Positions 27,204 to 34,977 are shown, numbered from the stretch's first letter. The stretch: 64,000 nt of DNA from Polynucleobacter sp. (GCA_021737945.1 JAIPCX010000013.1:1-64000); one strand, 5' to 3'. Numbers and translations: made by a program. The notes: a model not told the origin generated them from the sequence alone.

Positions 27204-28002
27204 ATTTTTTCTTCAACACTGACTCTTTATCAAAACTATAAACGTCAGCAAGGTCCATACTAAAACGATGCAAGTAACGGATAAATAGACGCATAGGAAC
27301 GCCATTGTCAAAGGGTAGTGTGTGACTTGCATAAAAATGCTGTGGACCTGAATCGCGCACAAGCTTCAGATTAACAATACTTTCTTTCTCAGCCTGCTTT
27401 TGTATGATTTCTTCTAATTGATCATCAAAGGCCTGATCTTTGATAAATATTTTTCCGTACAAAAGAATTGTTTTTTCTTCGTCATCCAATCGAATCCAAG
27501 CCTCATGCGCCAATCCTTTTTCGGTTTTAATAGCTCTGGACGGCATGACTTCAGAAACGATTTTATTTCGTTTTAAAAATAGGCTAATTTTTTCAGAATC
27601 GACTTCTTTGGCATCTAATACTGAGGGTGATGTATCAGCCGTCTGACTTCTCGTTTCCTCAATAATTTCCAAAATTTCATGAGTTAACTGTGGTGCATGC
27701 TCAGCGTTAAATTTTAGTTCTCTAAACAGCTTCGTCATGATGACGATAATTTCAGAGAACTGTCGCTCAGGTAGTTGTATATCGTATGAGGAAGTTGGGG
27801 TTGCCGGCTTTCTGTATTCAAAGGTAGTCTTTGGAATTAAATACGGCCAATAGCGATTCAAATCTTGAATGATTGTTGGTTTTTTCGCGAGCAGAAAGAA
27901 ATGTTTGACCAAGTCATTTTGGCTAACATTCTCATAGAACTGATCAAGGAATTGGTCAAATTCTTTGGTACCTAAGTAGGACTGTAACAAGATCGAAATC
28001 AT
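27199..28002 (-). CDS. Globin-like protein A with shared C-terminal domain
   Basis: Residues 1-120 of this 267-residue protein follow the truncated-globin pattern of the larger protein at 30394-31803: YLGTKEFDQFLDQFYENV aligns with its first globin helix, and the F-helix region ends ERQFSEI. The haem-ligand histidine is replaced (TPTSSYDIQL at that place), so a normal haem site is unlikely. A signature HEILEIIEETRSQ ends the globin part. Residues 150-267 form a second domain containing YGKIFIKDQAFDDQLEEI and SHTLPFDNGVPMRL; it slightly resembles YbjN-type domains, but I cannot name it. It is roughly 70-75% identical, without gaps, to the gene at 31964-32767. No signal peptide is seen, so it is probably cytoplasmic. 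Function unknown. Confidence 0.85.
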   Translation of the reverse strand: MISILLQSYLGTKEFDQFLDQFYENVSQNDLVKHFFLLAKKPTIIQDLNRYWPYLIPKTTFEYRKPATPTSSYDIQLPERQFSEIIVIMTKLFRELKFNAEHAPQLTHEILEIIEETRSQTADTSPSVLDAKEVDSEKISLFLKRNKIVSEVMPSRAIKTEKGLAHEAWIRLDDEEKTILLYGKIFIKDQAFDDQLEEIIQKQAEKESIVNLKLVRDSGPQHFYASHTLPFDNGVPMRLFIRYLHRFSMDLADVYSFDKESVLKKKS

Positions 28003-28421
28003 GCTGGTTTAATACCCTAGAACTAAGTGAATTTGCGCTTTCATGCGGACTTGGCTGACTGACTTATCAAACCACTTAAGTTTGAAGAGCAGAGGCTATT
28101 CGCAGTCTGAAACTAACTTGATATACATTCCATGAACTAGATCAAGAACCAATCGGGAATGTAAGTATGAAAGTTATCTTTAAGGCAAATTTTATTGAAA
28201 ACCATATCATTATATAAAAAAATAAAAACTGAGTAGCTGGACCGCGTCGTGTGAGGTGGTTAAATAGATTCAACGCTAGCTGGATTGCGTTACATAGACT
28301 GGGGATGCTGGCCAGGGATAGCACCCATAGAATGACTTCAATTGGATAAACATGTTTTTACATAACGAGTTAATTTTGAAGTTTATCTTTTGATCAGTAA
28401 GGCAAAAATATCGAGGCTCAT
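28003..28421. other. AT-rich intergenic stretch upstream of globin-like gene A
   Basis: This 419-bp gap separates the reverse-strand globin-like gene from the forward-strand lipoprotein gene. It should hold both promoters. Apart from an FNR-like site at 28132-28145 and a CTTGAT/ATCAAG inverted repeat around it (18-bp spacer), I see nothing coding; a 60-codon reverse frame at 28142-28324 has no ribosome-binding site or family resemblance. Confidence 0.5.
28132..28145 (-). promoter_or_regulatory. Candidate FNR/ANR-type site
   Basis: On the reverse strand TTGAT-CTAG-TTCAT matches the FNR consensus TTGAT-N4-ATCAA at 8 of 10 positions. It lies 130 bp upstream of globin-like gene A and is about equally placed to act on the forward genes. 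Oxygen-linked control would suit globin relatives, but this is a by-eye match. Confidence 0.3.
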
Positions 28422-28607
28422 GTGCTGCATATGAACTATTTATTTGTAATTTTTTTTATTGCCGGGTGTGGATTGGTTACTGAGCGTTCTATCTACGAAG
28501 GCGTGCGGTCTGTTAACAAGGCCAAGTCGACTGAGATTGAACCCAATTCCAAACAGCTCCCTCCGTATGATCAATACGAAAAAGAGAGAAAAGAAATGCA
28601 TCGGTAA
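28422..28607 (+). CDS. Small lipoprotein
   Basis: A 61-codon frame encodes a short lipoprotein: hydrophobic NYLFVIFFIAGC with lipobox IAGC, then SIYEGVRSVNKAKSTE and a tail LPPYDQYEKERKE. Small lipoproteins ending in a PPYDxYExER-like tail occur in other betaproteobacteria; I know no function for them. GTG at 28422 has GAGG 5 bases upstream; ATG at 28431 is the alternative and gives a more standard signal. The protein should be anchored in a membrane facing the periplasm. Confidence 0.6.
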   Translation: MLHMNYLFVIFFIAGCGLVTERSIYEGVRSVNKAKSTEIEPNSKQLPPYDQYEKERKEMHR

Positions 28608-28743
28608 AGCCAATTTTTTCGGAGTTGTAGATGACGTGCAGTTGGTTAATCATAAATATCTGATTGTCGATTTTCCTAAGAAAAAGCTATTTCAATTTCG
28701 TCATGCTGATTTAAATAGTCAACCCAAAATTTGAGGTATAAAA

Positions 28744-29124
28744 ATGAACAGAGCAATCAATGTGGGTGTTGCGGAGAAATTAGGAAAGTATAGTGATGCT
28801 ATTCAAACCAATTCGGGCGCGCGTTGGTTATACACATCAGGCACGCCAGGCTTGAATGAGGACGGTAGCTTGCCTGAAGATTTTGAGTCGCAGGCCCAAC
28901 TGGCCTGGAAAAGTATTATCGCTATGCTGCATGCAGCGGATATGGATGTTGAAAACATCGTCAAGATTAATCAGTCCATGCTGAGAAGAGAAGATCTACC
29001 GGCTTATCGAAAAATCCGAGATGAACATTTGGGGCTTGCTCGTCCCGCTTGCATGCTTAGTTTTATTAGTGAACTGGTGATGCCAGGCATGCTGATTGAA
29101 TTGGAAATCGTGGCGGCGAAGTAA
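28744..29124 (+). CDS. RidA-family (YjgF/YER057c/UK114) protein
   Basis: The 126-residue protein is a full-length RidA-family member: ARWLYTSGTPGLNEDGSLPEDFESQ, then AWKSIIAMLHAADMDVENIVKIN, and a late RPACMLSF segment carrying the arginine that binds substrate in active RidA. Canonical RidA hydrolyses reactive enamines/imines made by PLP enzymes; several subfamilies lack that activity. The C-terminal ELVMPGMLIELEIVA differs from the textbook RidA subgroup, so it is safer to name only the family. It begins with AGGTATAAAA before the ATG and is not overlapped by neighbours. Confidence 0.85.
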   Translation: MNRAINVGVAEKLGKYSDAIQTNSGARWLYTSGTPGLNEDGSLPEDFESQAQLAWKSIIAMLHAADMDVENIVKINQSMLRREDLPAYRKIRDEHLGLARPACMLSFISELVMPGMLIELEIVAAK

Positions 29125-29290
29125 GTTGTGCTACCCGTTTTTTGGGCGGGCTGACCATAGTTAAATTAACTAGCCCATCGTGTGCTAAGGCTAGCTAAGT
29201 GTAGGTTTTTGAATTCCAAACCTAAACGGTTGCCAAGCTTTGGGACGCGATATACAGTCCGGCATTATAGAAATAATGCCTTCTTAAATA

Positions 29291-29644
29291 ATGTCTACGA
29301 TACCCGCGTGTCCCAGCTGCACAAAAGAAAATACCTATCAGGATGGCGACCTCTATATCTGCGCTGACTGTTTCCACGAATGGTCAGTTAACGGTAGCGC
29401 AATCGGTGAACTAGGGGAGATGGGTGTTGGGATTGTTCGCGATGTGAATGGCAATCCGTTGGCGGATGGTGATTCCGTGATTCTGATTAAAGACCTAAAG
29501 GTAAAAGGTTCCTCGACGGTACTTAAAAAAGGAACCAAGGTTAAAAGTATACGGTTAGGTAATGCGTCAGATGGCCATGAGGTTGATTGCCGAATGGAGG
29601 TGGGTAATTTCATGCTCAAGGCAGAATTTTTGAAAAAAGCATAA
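29291..29644 (+). CDS. PhnA-domain zinc-ribbon protein (YjdM-like)
   Basis: The 117-residue protein has an N-terminal zinc ribbon, CPSC and CADC separated by 16 residues, and a C-terminal SH3-like PhnA domain (VRDVNGNPLADGDSVILIKDLKVKGSS, ending MLKAEFLKK). The name PhnA is historical: these proteins are not part of C-P lyase, and their role is unsettled. A 7-bp inverted repeat (TAGGTTT/AAACCTA, 29202-29224) lies in its upstream region. It stands alone between ridA and an unknown gene. Confidence 0.9.
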   Translation: MSTIPACPSCTKENTYQDGDLYICADCFHEWSVNGSAIGELGEMGVGIVRDVNGNPLADGDSVILIKDLKVKGSSTVLKKGTKVKSIRLGNASDGHEVDCRMEVGNFMLKAEFLKKA

Positions 29645-29770
29645 CGACTCCAATAGCCGTGTTTTCTGGAAGAGAATTTTTTTGTATTTTGATGCCAAGT
29701 TAGGTTATAAATAGCGTTTGTGTAATGGGTAGATAAAACTACCAATTTGATCATTATAATATTAGCAATA

Positions 29771-30307
29771 ATGAATCAAGCTACCGTCCTCCACATTGAG
29801 CATCTGGTCAATCACTACCTTACCCACCACTTGGGCGAGGAAAGAGTCTTTTTTCATTGCAAGGTCAACATTGAACGCATTCGCGATGATCATGTCCTCG
29901 GTGACATTGTTTATCACGACAAGTCTATTGAGGGTGCTGATTACTATCCGCATACCAACATAAACAAAGTTATCTATGAAAATAATGCGGACCTAAAATA
30001 TCTACCGCTGCGCTCTGATGAAGAAAAATCATCAGACATAGATGCCCTAAATATTTCTAAGCGTTCGTCTCGCGAGCTTTCTATTGAAAGTGATGAGCTT
30101 GGCGAATGGGAATTCGAGTGTTTTCTGACTCAAATAAACAAAGAGGAGTGCGGGCAATTTTTGGTTGAGGCTTACGGAAAAAAAGAGAGTATTGCTTTTA
30201 TAACGTACCCTAAAAAATTGCATTACTTTTTAGAAGATGCGTTCGATAAGTATGTTTTGTTTGAAAGGTTGCTCGACAAGACTATGCAGAAGTATGGTTT
30301 TTTATAG
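29771..30307 (+). CDS. Unknown protein between the globin-like genes
   Basis: I do not recognise this protein of about 178 residues. It is acidic and mostly hydrophilic, with no signal peptide or membrane helix. Notable stretches are HIEHLVNHYLTHHLGEERVF near the start, LGEWEFECFLTQINKEECGQF in the middle and a C-terminal AFDKYVLFERLLDKTM. ATG at 29771 is chosen because the eight codons before it are Ile-rich and unlikely to be translated; neither start has a clear ribosome-binding site. It converges on the double-globin gene with an 86-bp gap. Confidence 0.6.
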   Translation: MNQATVLHIEHLVNHYLTHHLGEERVFFHCKVNIERIRDDHVLGDIVYHDKSIEGADYYPHTNINKVIYENNADLKYLPLRSDEEKSSDIDALNISKRSSRELSIESDELGEWEFECFLTQINKEECGQFLVEAYGKKESIAFITYPKKLHYFLEDAFDKYVLFERLLDKTMQKYGFL

Positions 30308-30393
30308 TCCTGTCTAAGCTTATTTACTAATGATCGTCACTTCCTATCGGCGATGCGTTTTTTTAAAATCAGATTAAGCAAGCCAGCCTAAGG

Positions 30394-31803
30394 TTACAGC
30401 GCAACTTTCAGTAATATTTCTTCTGCATCGTAAGTAAAGGTATCAGAAAAAGTCTTTGAAAATTGTTGTGCAATCTTAATAAGTAAACGATTAGGAACGC
30501 CGAATTCAAAGGGTAGGCTGTAACTGGCGACATACAGTGGCGCGTCATCCATATCCGAGTAAAAATTCAAAATCGGGGCGTACTGCTTTGCCTCGTTCAA
30601 TAAATATCCCATTTCTTCTGGCGTGACACTTTCTTTTACCGCGGCCTTTGCGATCAGGGTCAATGTTTGGTTTTCTGAATCAATCTGGGTAAAAAATGGA
30701 AAGGGATAGGGGCCGCCTTTAAATGGTGAGGATACATAGATCAGATCGGGACTCTTAATGATCGTATCTAATTTCCCTTTTTGATAGACCTTGGATAAAG
30801 CTTCTACGGATACATCAACTGATTTTAAAACGCCAATCTTGTTGTCATTGCATTGAGTACGAGTCTCTTCAATGATTTCCATGATGTGCGTAATTAGGCG
30901 AGGCGTATCATGCTCAGGTAGTCCGGCATTAAGTAATATCTTGCGCAAGATATCAATCACCTCGTTGAAGACTACGGCGCCCACTTGAATACTCAAATCT
31001 GAGCTTTGGAAAAATCCACCTAAATAAGAATGATCTGCTTTTCTCAGGACATAGCTAGCGAAATGCTCTTGGTCAGCAATTATTTTTTCAGGCGTGACAT
31101 TTAAAAAGTAATGCCTGAGTTCGGGTTCTTCATTTACTTGGCTATAGAGATCGCGCACGATCATTTTAATTCGTGGAAGACCGCCGAAAATTGGTTTAAA
31201 AGTTGCTTTTTGTTGTTGCTTGAAATCAGTCGATGTCGAGTTAGTTTGAGCCTGCACAGGCGTTGACGCCGCTGGTTCAGCCGTCGGAATGCTGTTTGCT
31301 TTTTCGGTAGAATTTTCTGTGTGAGTACTTGGGGATGGTTTAGCTAACGCCCCAATTGTGGGGATCTGCTTGGCAACAGCTGGTGATGGCGATTTGTTCG
31401 CCACAGGTGCGGGTTGAGTTTGTACTTGCGGTAGTGATTGTTTAGTACGGTCGACAATCTCATCTCGTATTTCCAGTACAACGCCCATAATCAATTTAAT
31501 GTCATCAATCGTCACGCCACCAGTTTTAAGCGTGTTAACCAATAACCGACCAATCTCATCGAATTCGGCGTCGCTGATATTTAAAGGATGATGAGCATCT
31601 GCAAGTTCCCTACCTGTATATGTTTTTGCTGGTTTGCCTAGGACGACAGATAAAAATTGTACTTGATGGTCAATCAATTTTTCCATGTCCAATTTATTGA
31701 AATAATGACCCACTTTGGGGTTTACTCGTGCCTGCTTATAAAATTCGCGGACGAGAATTTTCATTGTTGGCGTTCCGCCATATTTGTCGTACAGGGTGGG
31801 CAT
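30394..31803 (-). CDS. Double truncated-globin protein with shared C-terminal domain
   Basis: This 469-residue protein has four parts. Residues 1-118 are a group-1-type truncated haemoglobin with Tyr22 at the B10 place (REFYKQ), DHQVQFL, YTGREL and the proximal His71 in ADAHHPLNIS. Residues 121-200 are a Pro/Gln/Thr-rich linker. Residues 203-320 are a second globin-like domain in which the proximal-His region reads FFQSSDLSIQ, so it probably cannot hold haem in the usual way; it ends in IIEETRTQ, as in the two smaller paralogues. Residues 330-469 match their C-terminal domain, with SYSLPFEFGVPNRL. A haem-based sensor or O2/NO-binding protein is a reasonable inference. It is separated by 160 bp from the next globin-like gene upstream. 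Confidence 0.87.
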   Translation of the reverse strand: MPTLYDKYGGTPTMKILVREFYKQARVNPKVGHYFNKLDMEKLIDHQVQFLSVVLGKPAKTYTGRELADAHHPLNISDAEFDEIGRLLVNTLKTGGVTIDDIKLIMGVVLEIRDEIVDRTKQSLPQVQTQPAPVANKSPSPAVAKQIPTIGALAKPSPSTHTENSTEKANSIPTAEPAASTPVQAQTNSTSTDFKQQQKATFKPIFGGLPRIKMIVRDLYSQVNEEPELRHYFLNVTPEKIIADQEHFASYVLRKADHSYLGGFFQSSDLSIQVGAVVFNEVIDILRKILLNAGLPEHDTPRLITHIMEIIEETRTQCNDNKIGVLKSVDVSVEALSKVYQKGKLDTIIKSPDLIYVSSPFKGGPYPFPFFTQIDSENQTLTLIAKAAVKESVTPEEMGYLLNEAKQYAPILNFYSDMDDAPLYVASYSLPFEFGVPNRLLIKIAQQFSKTFSDTFTYDAEEILLKVAL

Positions 31804-31963
31804 AATTTTCTAATCGCAAAAAAATAATGTGACGGGCTTTGGCAAATTATGAATGTGAGCCAACCCTCAGTCAGAGGTTGATCACTCTACAGAGGAAATG
31901 TGACATGTTAATTTTTCGTTTTGCTTGAACAGTGACTTTTACATTTTTATAATGTGTCGCAAA

Positions 31964-32767
31964 TCAGGTTTTTTTCTTTAATATCGATTCTTTGTCAAAA
32001 CTGTAGACGGCTGCTAAGTCCAGACAGAAGCGCTGTAAACAACGTGTAAAAAGTCGCATCGGGATGCCGTTGTTAAACGGCAGAGTATGACTTGCATACA
32101 AATGTTGCGGCCCAGAGTCACGTACAAGTCGCAGTTTGACGATGCTTTCTTTATCGGCCTGTTTTTCTATGATTTCAGTTAATTGATCATCGAAGGCTTG
32201 GTCTTTAATGAATATTTTTCCGTAGATCAGTATTTCCTTTTCTTCGTGATCAAGTCGTATCCACGATTCATGCTCTAGCCCTTTGCTGGTTTTTAATGCT
32301 TTGGATGGCATGACTTCAGACTGAATCTTGTTTCGCCTCAGATAAAGGTGAAGAATATCCGAATCGATATCTTTTCCCTCAAGCGTCGATGATGCTGTAT
32401 CAGCTGTCTGGCTTCGTGTTTCTTCAATGAGTTCTAGGATTTCATGAATCAACTGAGGAGCATGTTCTGAGCTGAATTTCATTTCGCGAAACAACTTTGT
32501 CATCAAAATGACTATTTCGGAGAATTGACTTTCAGGCAGCTGGATTTCGTACGATGAAGTTGGCGTCGCAGGTTTTCTATATTCGAGAGTTGATTTGGGT
32601 AGCAAGTACGGCCAATATCTTTTCAAGTCTTGGACCACTGCGGGTTTTTTAGCCACGATAAAAAAATGTTTAATTAGATCGTGCTGAGTGACTGAGTCAT
32701 AGAATTGATCTAGGAAGTCATCAAACTGTGGGGTGCCAAGGTATTTTTCTAACAAGATTTGCGCCAT
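31964..32767 (-). CDS. Globin-like protein C with shared C-terminal domain
   Basis: This 267-residue protein is the paralogue of the gene at 27199-28002: same length, no gaps, roughly 70-75% identical by eye. The globin-like part (YLGTPQFDDFLDQFYDSV to HEILELIEETRSQ) again has TPTSSYEIQL where the proximal His would be. The C-terminal part has YGKIFIKDQAFDDQL and SHTLPFNNGIPMRL. ATG at 32767 is preferred over the upstream frame because GGAAGAGA stands just before it and it aligns with the paralogue's start. The two copies flank about 4 kb holding ridA, phnA and the double-globin gene, which suggests duplication. Function unknown. Confidence 0.85.
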   Translation of the reverse strand: MAQILLEKYLGTPQFDDFLDQFYDSVTQHDLIKHFFIVAKKPAVVQDLKRYWPYLLPKSTLEYRKPATPTSSYEIQLPESQFSEIVILMTKLFREMKFSSEHAPQLIHEILELIEETRSQTADTASSTLEGKDIDSDILHLYLRRNKIQSEVMPSKALKTSKGLEHESWIRLDHEEKEILIYGKIFIKDQAFDDQLTEIIEKQADKESIVKLRLVRDSGPQHLYASHTLPFNNGIPMRLFTRCLQRFCLDLAAVYSFDKESILKKKT

Positions 32768-33173
32768 TTTTGTGTCTCTTCCTGTGCCAGATACGGTGTT
32801 TGGCAAATGATGTTTAGCGTCAGAAAAATGGCGTATACCGCCAGTCTTCTGCTATAGCTCACCGCTTTAGTTTTATTGTTTTGGTTCGGTGGAATGTGGA
32901 TTGAGAAACCGAATACCTTTGGAATTATCGTATACCAGTTTGCAATTTATATTCAAGGATGAAATGAGTTAACTGAATAAGCACTTTAGTGGGGTTGCCT
33001 ATTAGTTAATTTAATTTCGTGTCGTCAGCTAATTGATGGTTATCTCACGTTTTTGTTAAGCATTGTTAGCTAATGCATACCCTTGAACGTGCTTTTTTCC
33101 TACGCCGCGCAAATAATTTTCGTGAGTAGACTTTGTGGAGGATTGAAGCGTAGGCGGCGGGAGATTTGTCTTA
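32768..33173. other. Intergenic stretch between globin-like gene C and flaG
   Basis: These 406 bp hold the promoter of globin-like gene C and the 3' end region of flaG. I see no supported gene. An inverted repeat CCTACGC (33100-33106)/GCGTAGG about 40 bp apart lies just downstream of flaG. Confidence 0.4.
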
Positions 33174-33566
33174 CTAAGCTTGAGCGTTATAGAGCACACC
33201 TTTTAGATTTTCAATCGAGTGCGCAACGCGTAAAACCGCTTCAGCTGGAATTTGGCGGACTAGCTCACCGGTATTTTTATCAGTAACGGCAACTACGGGA
33301 GTGTTAATCGTTCTATCCATTTCAAACCAAAGATCACGATTGGTTGATTTCATTTGTTGGTTTAACTCATCCACCACAGCTTGAAATGCCTGAGTCATTT
33401 TTTCTGCCGAGTTTGGCGGAATGGGTCCAACAGGTATGGGCTCCGGTGTGCGGTTAGGCGATGGAGTAATTACCTTAGCTGCAGGGAGCTGCACTCCCAT
33501 GGCGGGGGCAAGGGTTGCGCTGGCATTAGTAGCAGTGTGAATAATCATTATGGCAAGTGCTGACAC
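33174..33566 (-). CDS. flaG: Orphan FlaG-family flagellar protein
   Basis: The C-terminal half is a FlaG domain: WFEMDRTINTPVVAVTDKNTGELVRQIPAEAVLRVAHSIENLKG, with the family's GE.(I/V)RQIP.E core. The first 65 residues are Pro/Ala-rich and variable, as usual. FlaG is linked to flagellar filament length in some bacteria. GTG at 33566 or ATG at 33548 may be the start; neither has a good ribosome-binding site. No flagellin, fliD, fliS or other flagellar gene is nearby, which is unusual because flaG normally sits beside fliD. Confidence 0.85.
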   Translation of the reverse strand: MSALAIMIIHTATNASATLAPAMGVQLPAAKVITPSPNRTPEPIPVGPIPPNSAEKMTQAFQAVVDELNQQMKSTNRDLWFEMDRTINTPVVAVTDKNTGELVRQIPAEAVLRVAHSIENLKGVLYNAQA

Positions 33567-33685
33567 ATGAATTCAGATAGGCATATCATAGGCCAACTTT
33601 ACCGTTAGCGCTAAGATGCGTCCATAGTGTGCGCCATGGACTTGCTTATCGGTGCGGGTACAAATAAAACTGTGTTGAGATCGAT

Positions 33686-34132
33686 ATGGAAAAGCGAGAT
33701 TTTAAAATTTTAATAAGAAAAAAGTTATTCAGTACTCGATGGCGATTGCTTGCAGTAACGTTGTTTCTTTTGCCAGCCAGTCAAGTTTATGCCGCCTGGG
33801 AGTTGGTGACTAAAAGTGCGCGCGGTGACACGTATTATCTTGACTCAACCGTTCAAACTAAAGGGATCATTTCTCAGGTCTGGGGCTTAGTCGATTTATC
33901 GGAGCCCGTTGAGGGCAGTAACTCGGTTAAGCGTCTGTATCAAATCGACTGCGTCAAGGGCAAGCTTAGAGTTAATCAGCGTTTGGCTTTTGCCGACAAG
34001 GGAGGGCAGGGTGCATTGACCTCGTCTGAAAAAACTCCAGGGCAGTGGGTATACCCTGATCCCGAATCAATCAATGAACAATTAGTTTTGAAAATTTGTT
34101 TCGATAAAAAACCTGCTAATCCAAAACAGTAA
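33686..34132 (+). CDS. Exported surface-adhesin-E-like protein
   Basis: The 148-residue protein has a basic start, a hydrophobic signal LLAVTLFLLPASQVYAA (cleavage near VYA-A), and a body that opens WELVTKSARGDTYYLDSTVQ and has a QVWGLVDL motif and two cysteines (IDCVKGK, LKICFD). This pattern fits the surface-adhesin protein E-like family common as small periplasmic proteins in betaproteobacteria. Its job here is unknown. GAGATCGAT before the ATG gives a weak ribosome-binding site. It converges on the HTH gene at 34160. Confidence 0.7.
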   Translation: MEKRDFKILIRKKLFSTRWRLLAVTLFLLPASQVYAAWELVTKSARGDTYYLDSTVQTKGIISQVWGLVDLSEPVEGSNSVKRLYQIDCVKGKLRVNQRLAFADKGGQGALTSSEKTPGQWVYPDPESINEQLVLKICFDKKPANPKQ

Positions 34133-34159
34133 GCTTCGCGATAGCAGCGCAGAGCGGTA

Positions 34160-34441
34160 TCAACCTCTGTCTAATTCAGACACAGTAGAATCAATGAGGG
34201 AATGAATTTTGTCATTTCCCATGCCTAATTTTTTAGCGTAAATCCGCATTTTTATTTTTAGCATTTCAACTTCATTTCCGAATCCACTGTAGTCAGCGGT
34301 CTCAATCGAGTTGATATGTCTTTCGCTCACTCCAATACGGAGGGCAGCATCACTGAGTGTCCAGCCTTTGATCTGCCTAGCATTTTCCAGCAGCATTCCT
34401 AATTCAAAGCCTGAGAAAAATCCTGAGTCCGAGAGTTTCAT
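34160..34441 (-). CDS. RodZ-type helix-turn-helix protein
   Basis: The 93-residue protein is little more than one helix-turn-helix domain of the RodZ/HTH_25 kind: LGMLLENARQIKGWTLSDAALRIGVSERHINSIETADYS, then KMRIYAKKLGM. RodZ itself continues into a membrane helix and periplasmic domain; none is present. It is divergently arranged with a similar HTH protein at 34681, and the two align along their length. A small DNA-binding regulator is likely. Confidence 0.75.
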   Translation of the reverse strand: MKLSDSGFFSGFELGMLLENARQIKGWTLSDAALRIGVSERHINSIETADYSGFGNEVEMLKIKMRIYAKKLGMGNDKIHSLIDSTVSELDRG

Positions 34442-34680
34442 TACGCGGCGTGTACTTAGCTATTTAGTATCGTTGACCAGTCATGGTCGATCGGGGTTTT
34501 AAACAGATGATTTTGGTATTGTAATTTTTAGGCTAATGCGCGCTTTGAGAATATCGTGTAATTACTAAAATGGCACGATACTTTCTTAGGAATTTGCGCT
34601 ATTGCCCCTTAGGTCATATGGACAATGCCCTAAAATTATGCAACAGTTTGCTCAGGAGTAGACAATCACAAGAACACATC

Positions 34681-34977
34681 ATGCTTGGGGAAATTCTTAA
34701 ACAACGGCGGGAAGAGCTTGGACTGGGAGTTCAGGATATTGCTCGCATGACGGGAATGCCGCCTAAGCAGGTTGTTGCTCTTGAGGCGGGTCACGCGGCC
34801 TACTTTGCTGGCGGTAAGCTGGAAGTTGATCGTTTGATCAAGCTCTACGCCAAAAAAATAAATATGAATGTAGATCCATCATTTTCAGCCCATTCAGCCG
34901 CGGATCAAAAACCGGGTGATAAGCGTTCTGCAGAGGCAATGATTCCAGCCTTCTTAATGGTCGCCTCGCCAAAGTAA
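34681..34977 (+). CDS. RodZ-type helix-turn-helix protein, divergent partner
   Basis: From ATG at 34681 this 98-residue protein opens LGEILKQRREELGLGVQDIARMTGMPPKQVVALEAGHAAYF and has LIKLYAKKINM, matching the HTH protein at 34160-34441 helix for helix. The reading frame is open further upstream to 34570, but those residues do not resemble the family; no strong ribosome-binding site supports either start. The C-terminal 30 residues are Ser/Ala-rich with no membrane helix. It is probably cytoplasmic and DNA-binding. Confidence 0.7.
   Translation: MLGEILKQRREELGLGVQDIARMTGMPPKQVVALEAGHAAYFAGGKLEVDRLIKLYAKKINMNVDPSFSAHSAADQKPGDKRSAEAMIPAFLMVASPK

Noticed and set aside
28142-28324. 60-codon reverse frame upstream of globin-like gene A
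   Set aside because: No ribosome-binding site or recognisable features; AT-rich intergenic DNA gives such frames by chance.
28459-28734. 91-codon forward frame overlapping the small lipoprotein
   Set aside because: It overlaps a gene with a clear lipobox in another frame, and its own sequence has no signal, domain or ribosome-binding site. A frameshifted extension of the lipoprotein was considered but nothing supports it.
29291-29644. Phosphonate (C-P lyase) gene from the PhnA name
   Set aside because: PhnA is not a C-P lyase component and no phnG-M genes are present.
27181-33173. Genomic island bounded by tRNA genes
   Set aside because: Two tRNA genes adjoin the accessory stretch, but no integrase and no repeated tRNA 3' end (attachment site) was found by eye downstream.
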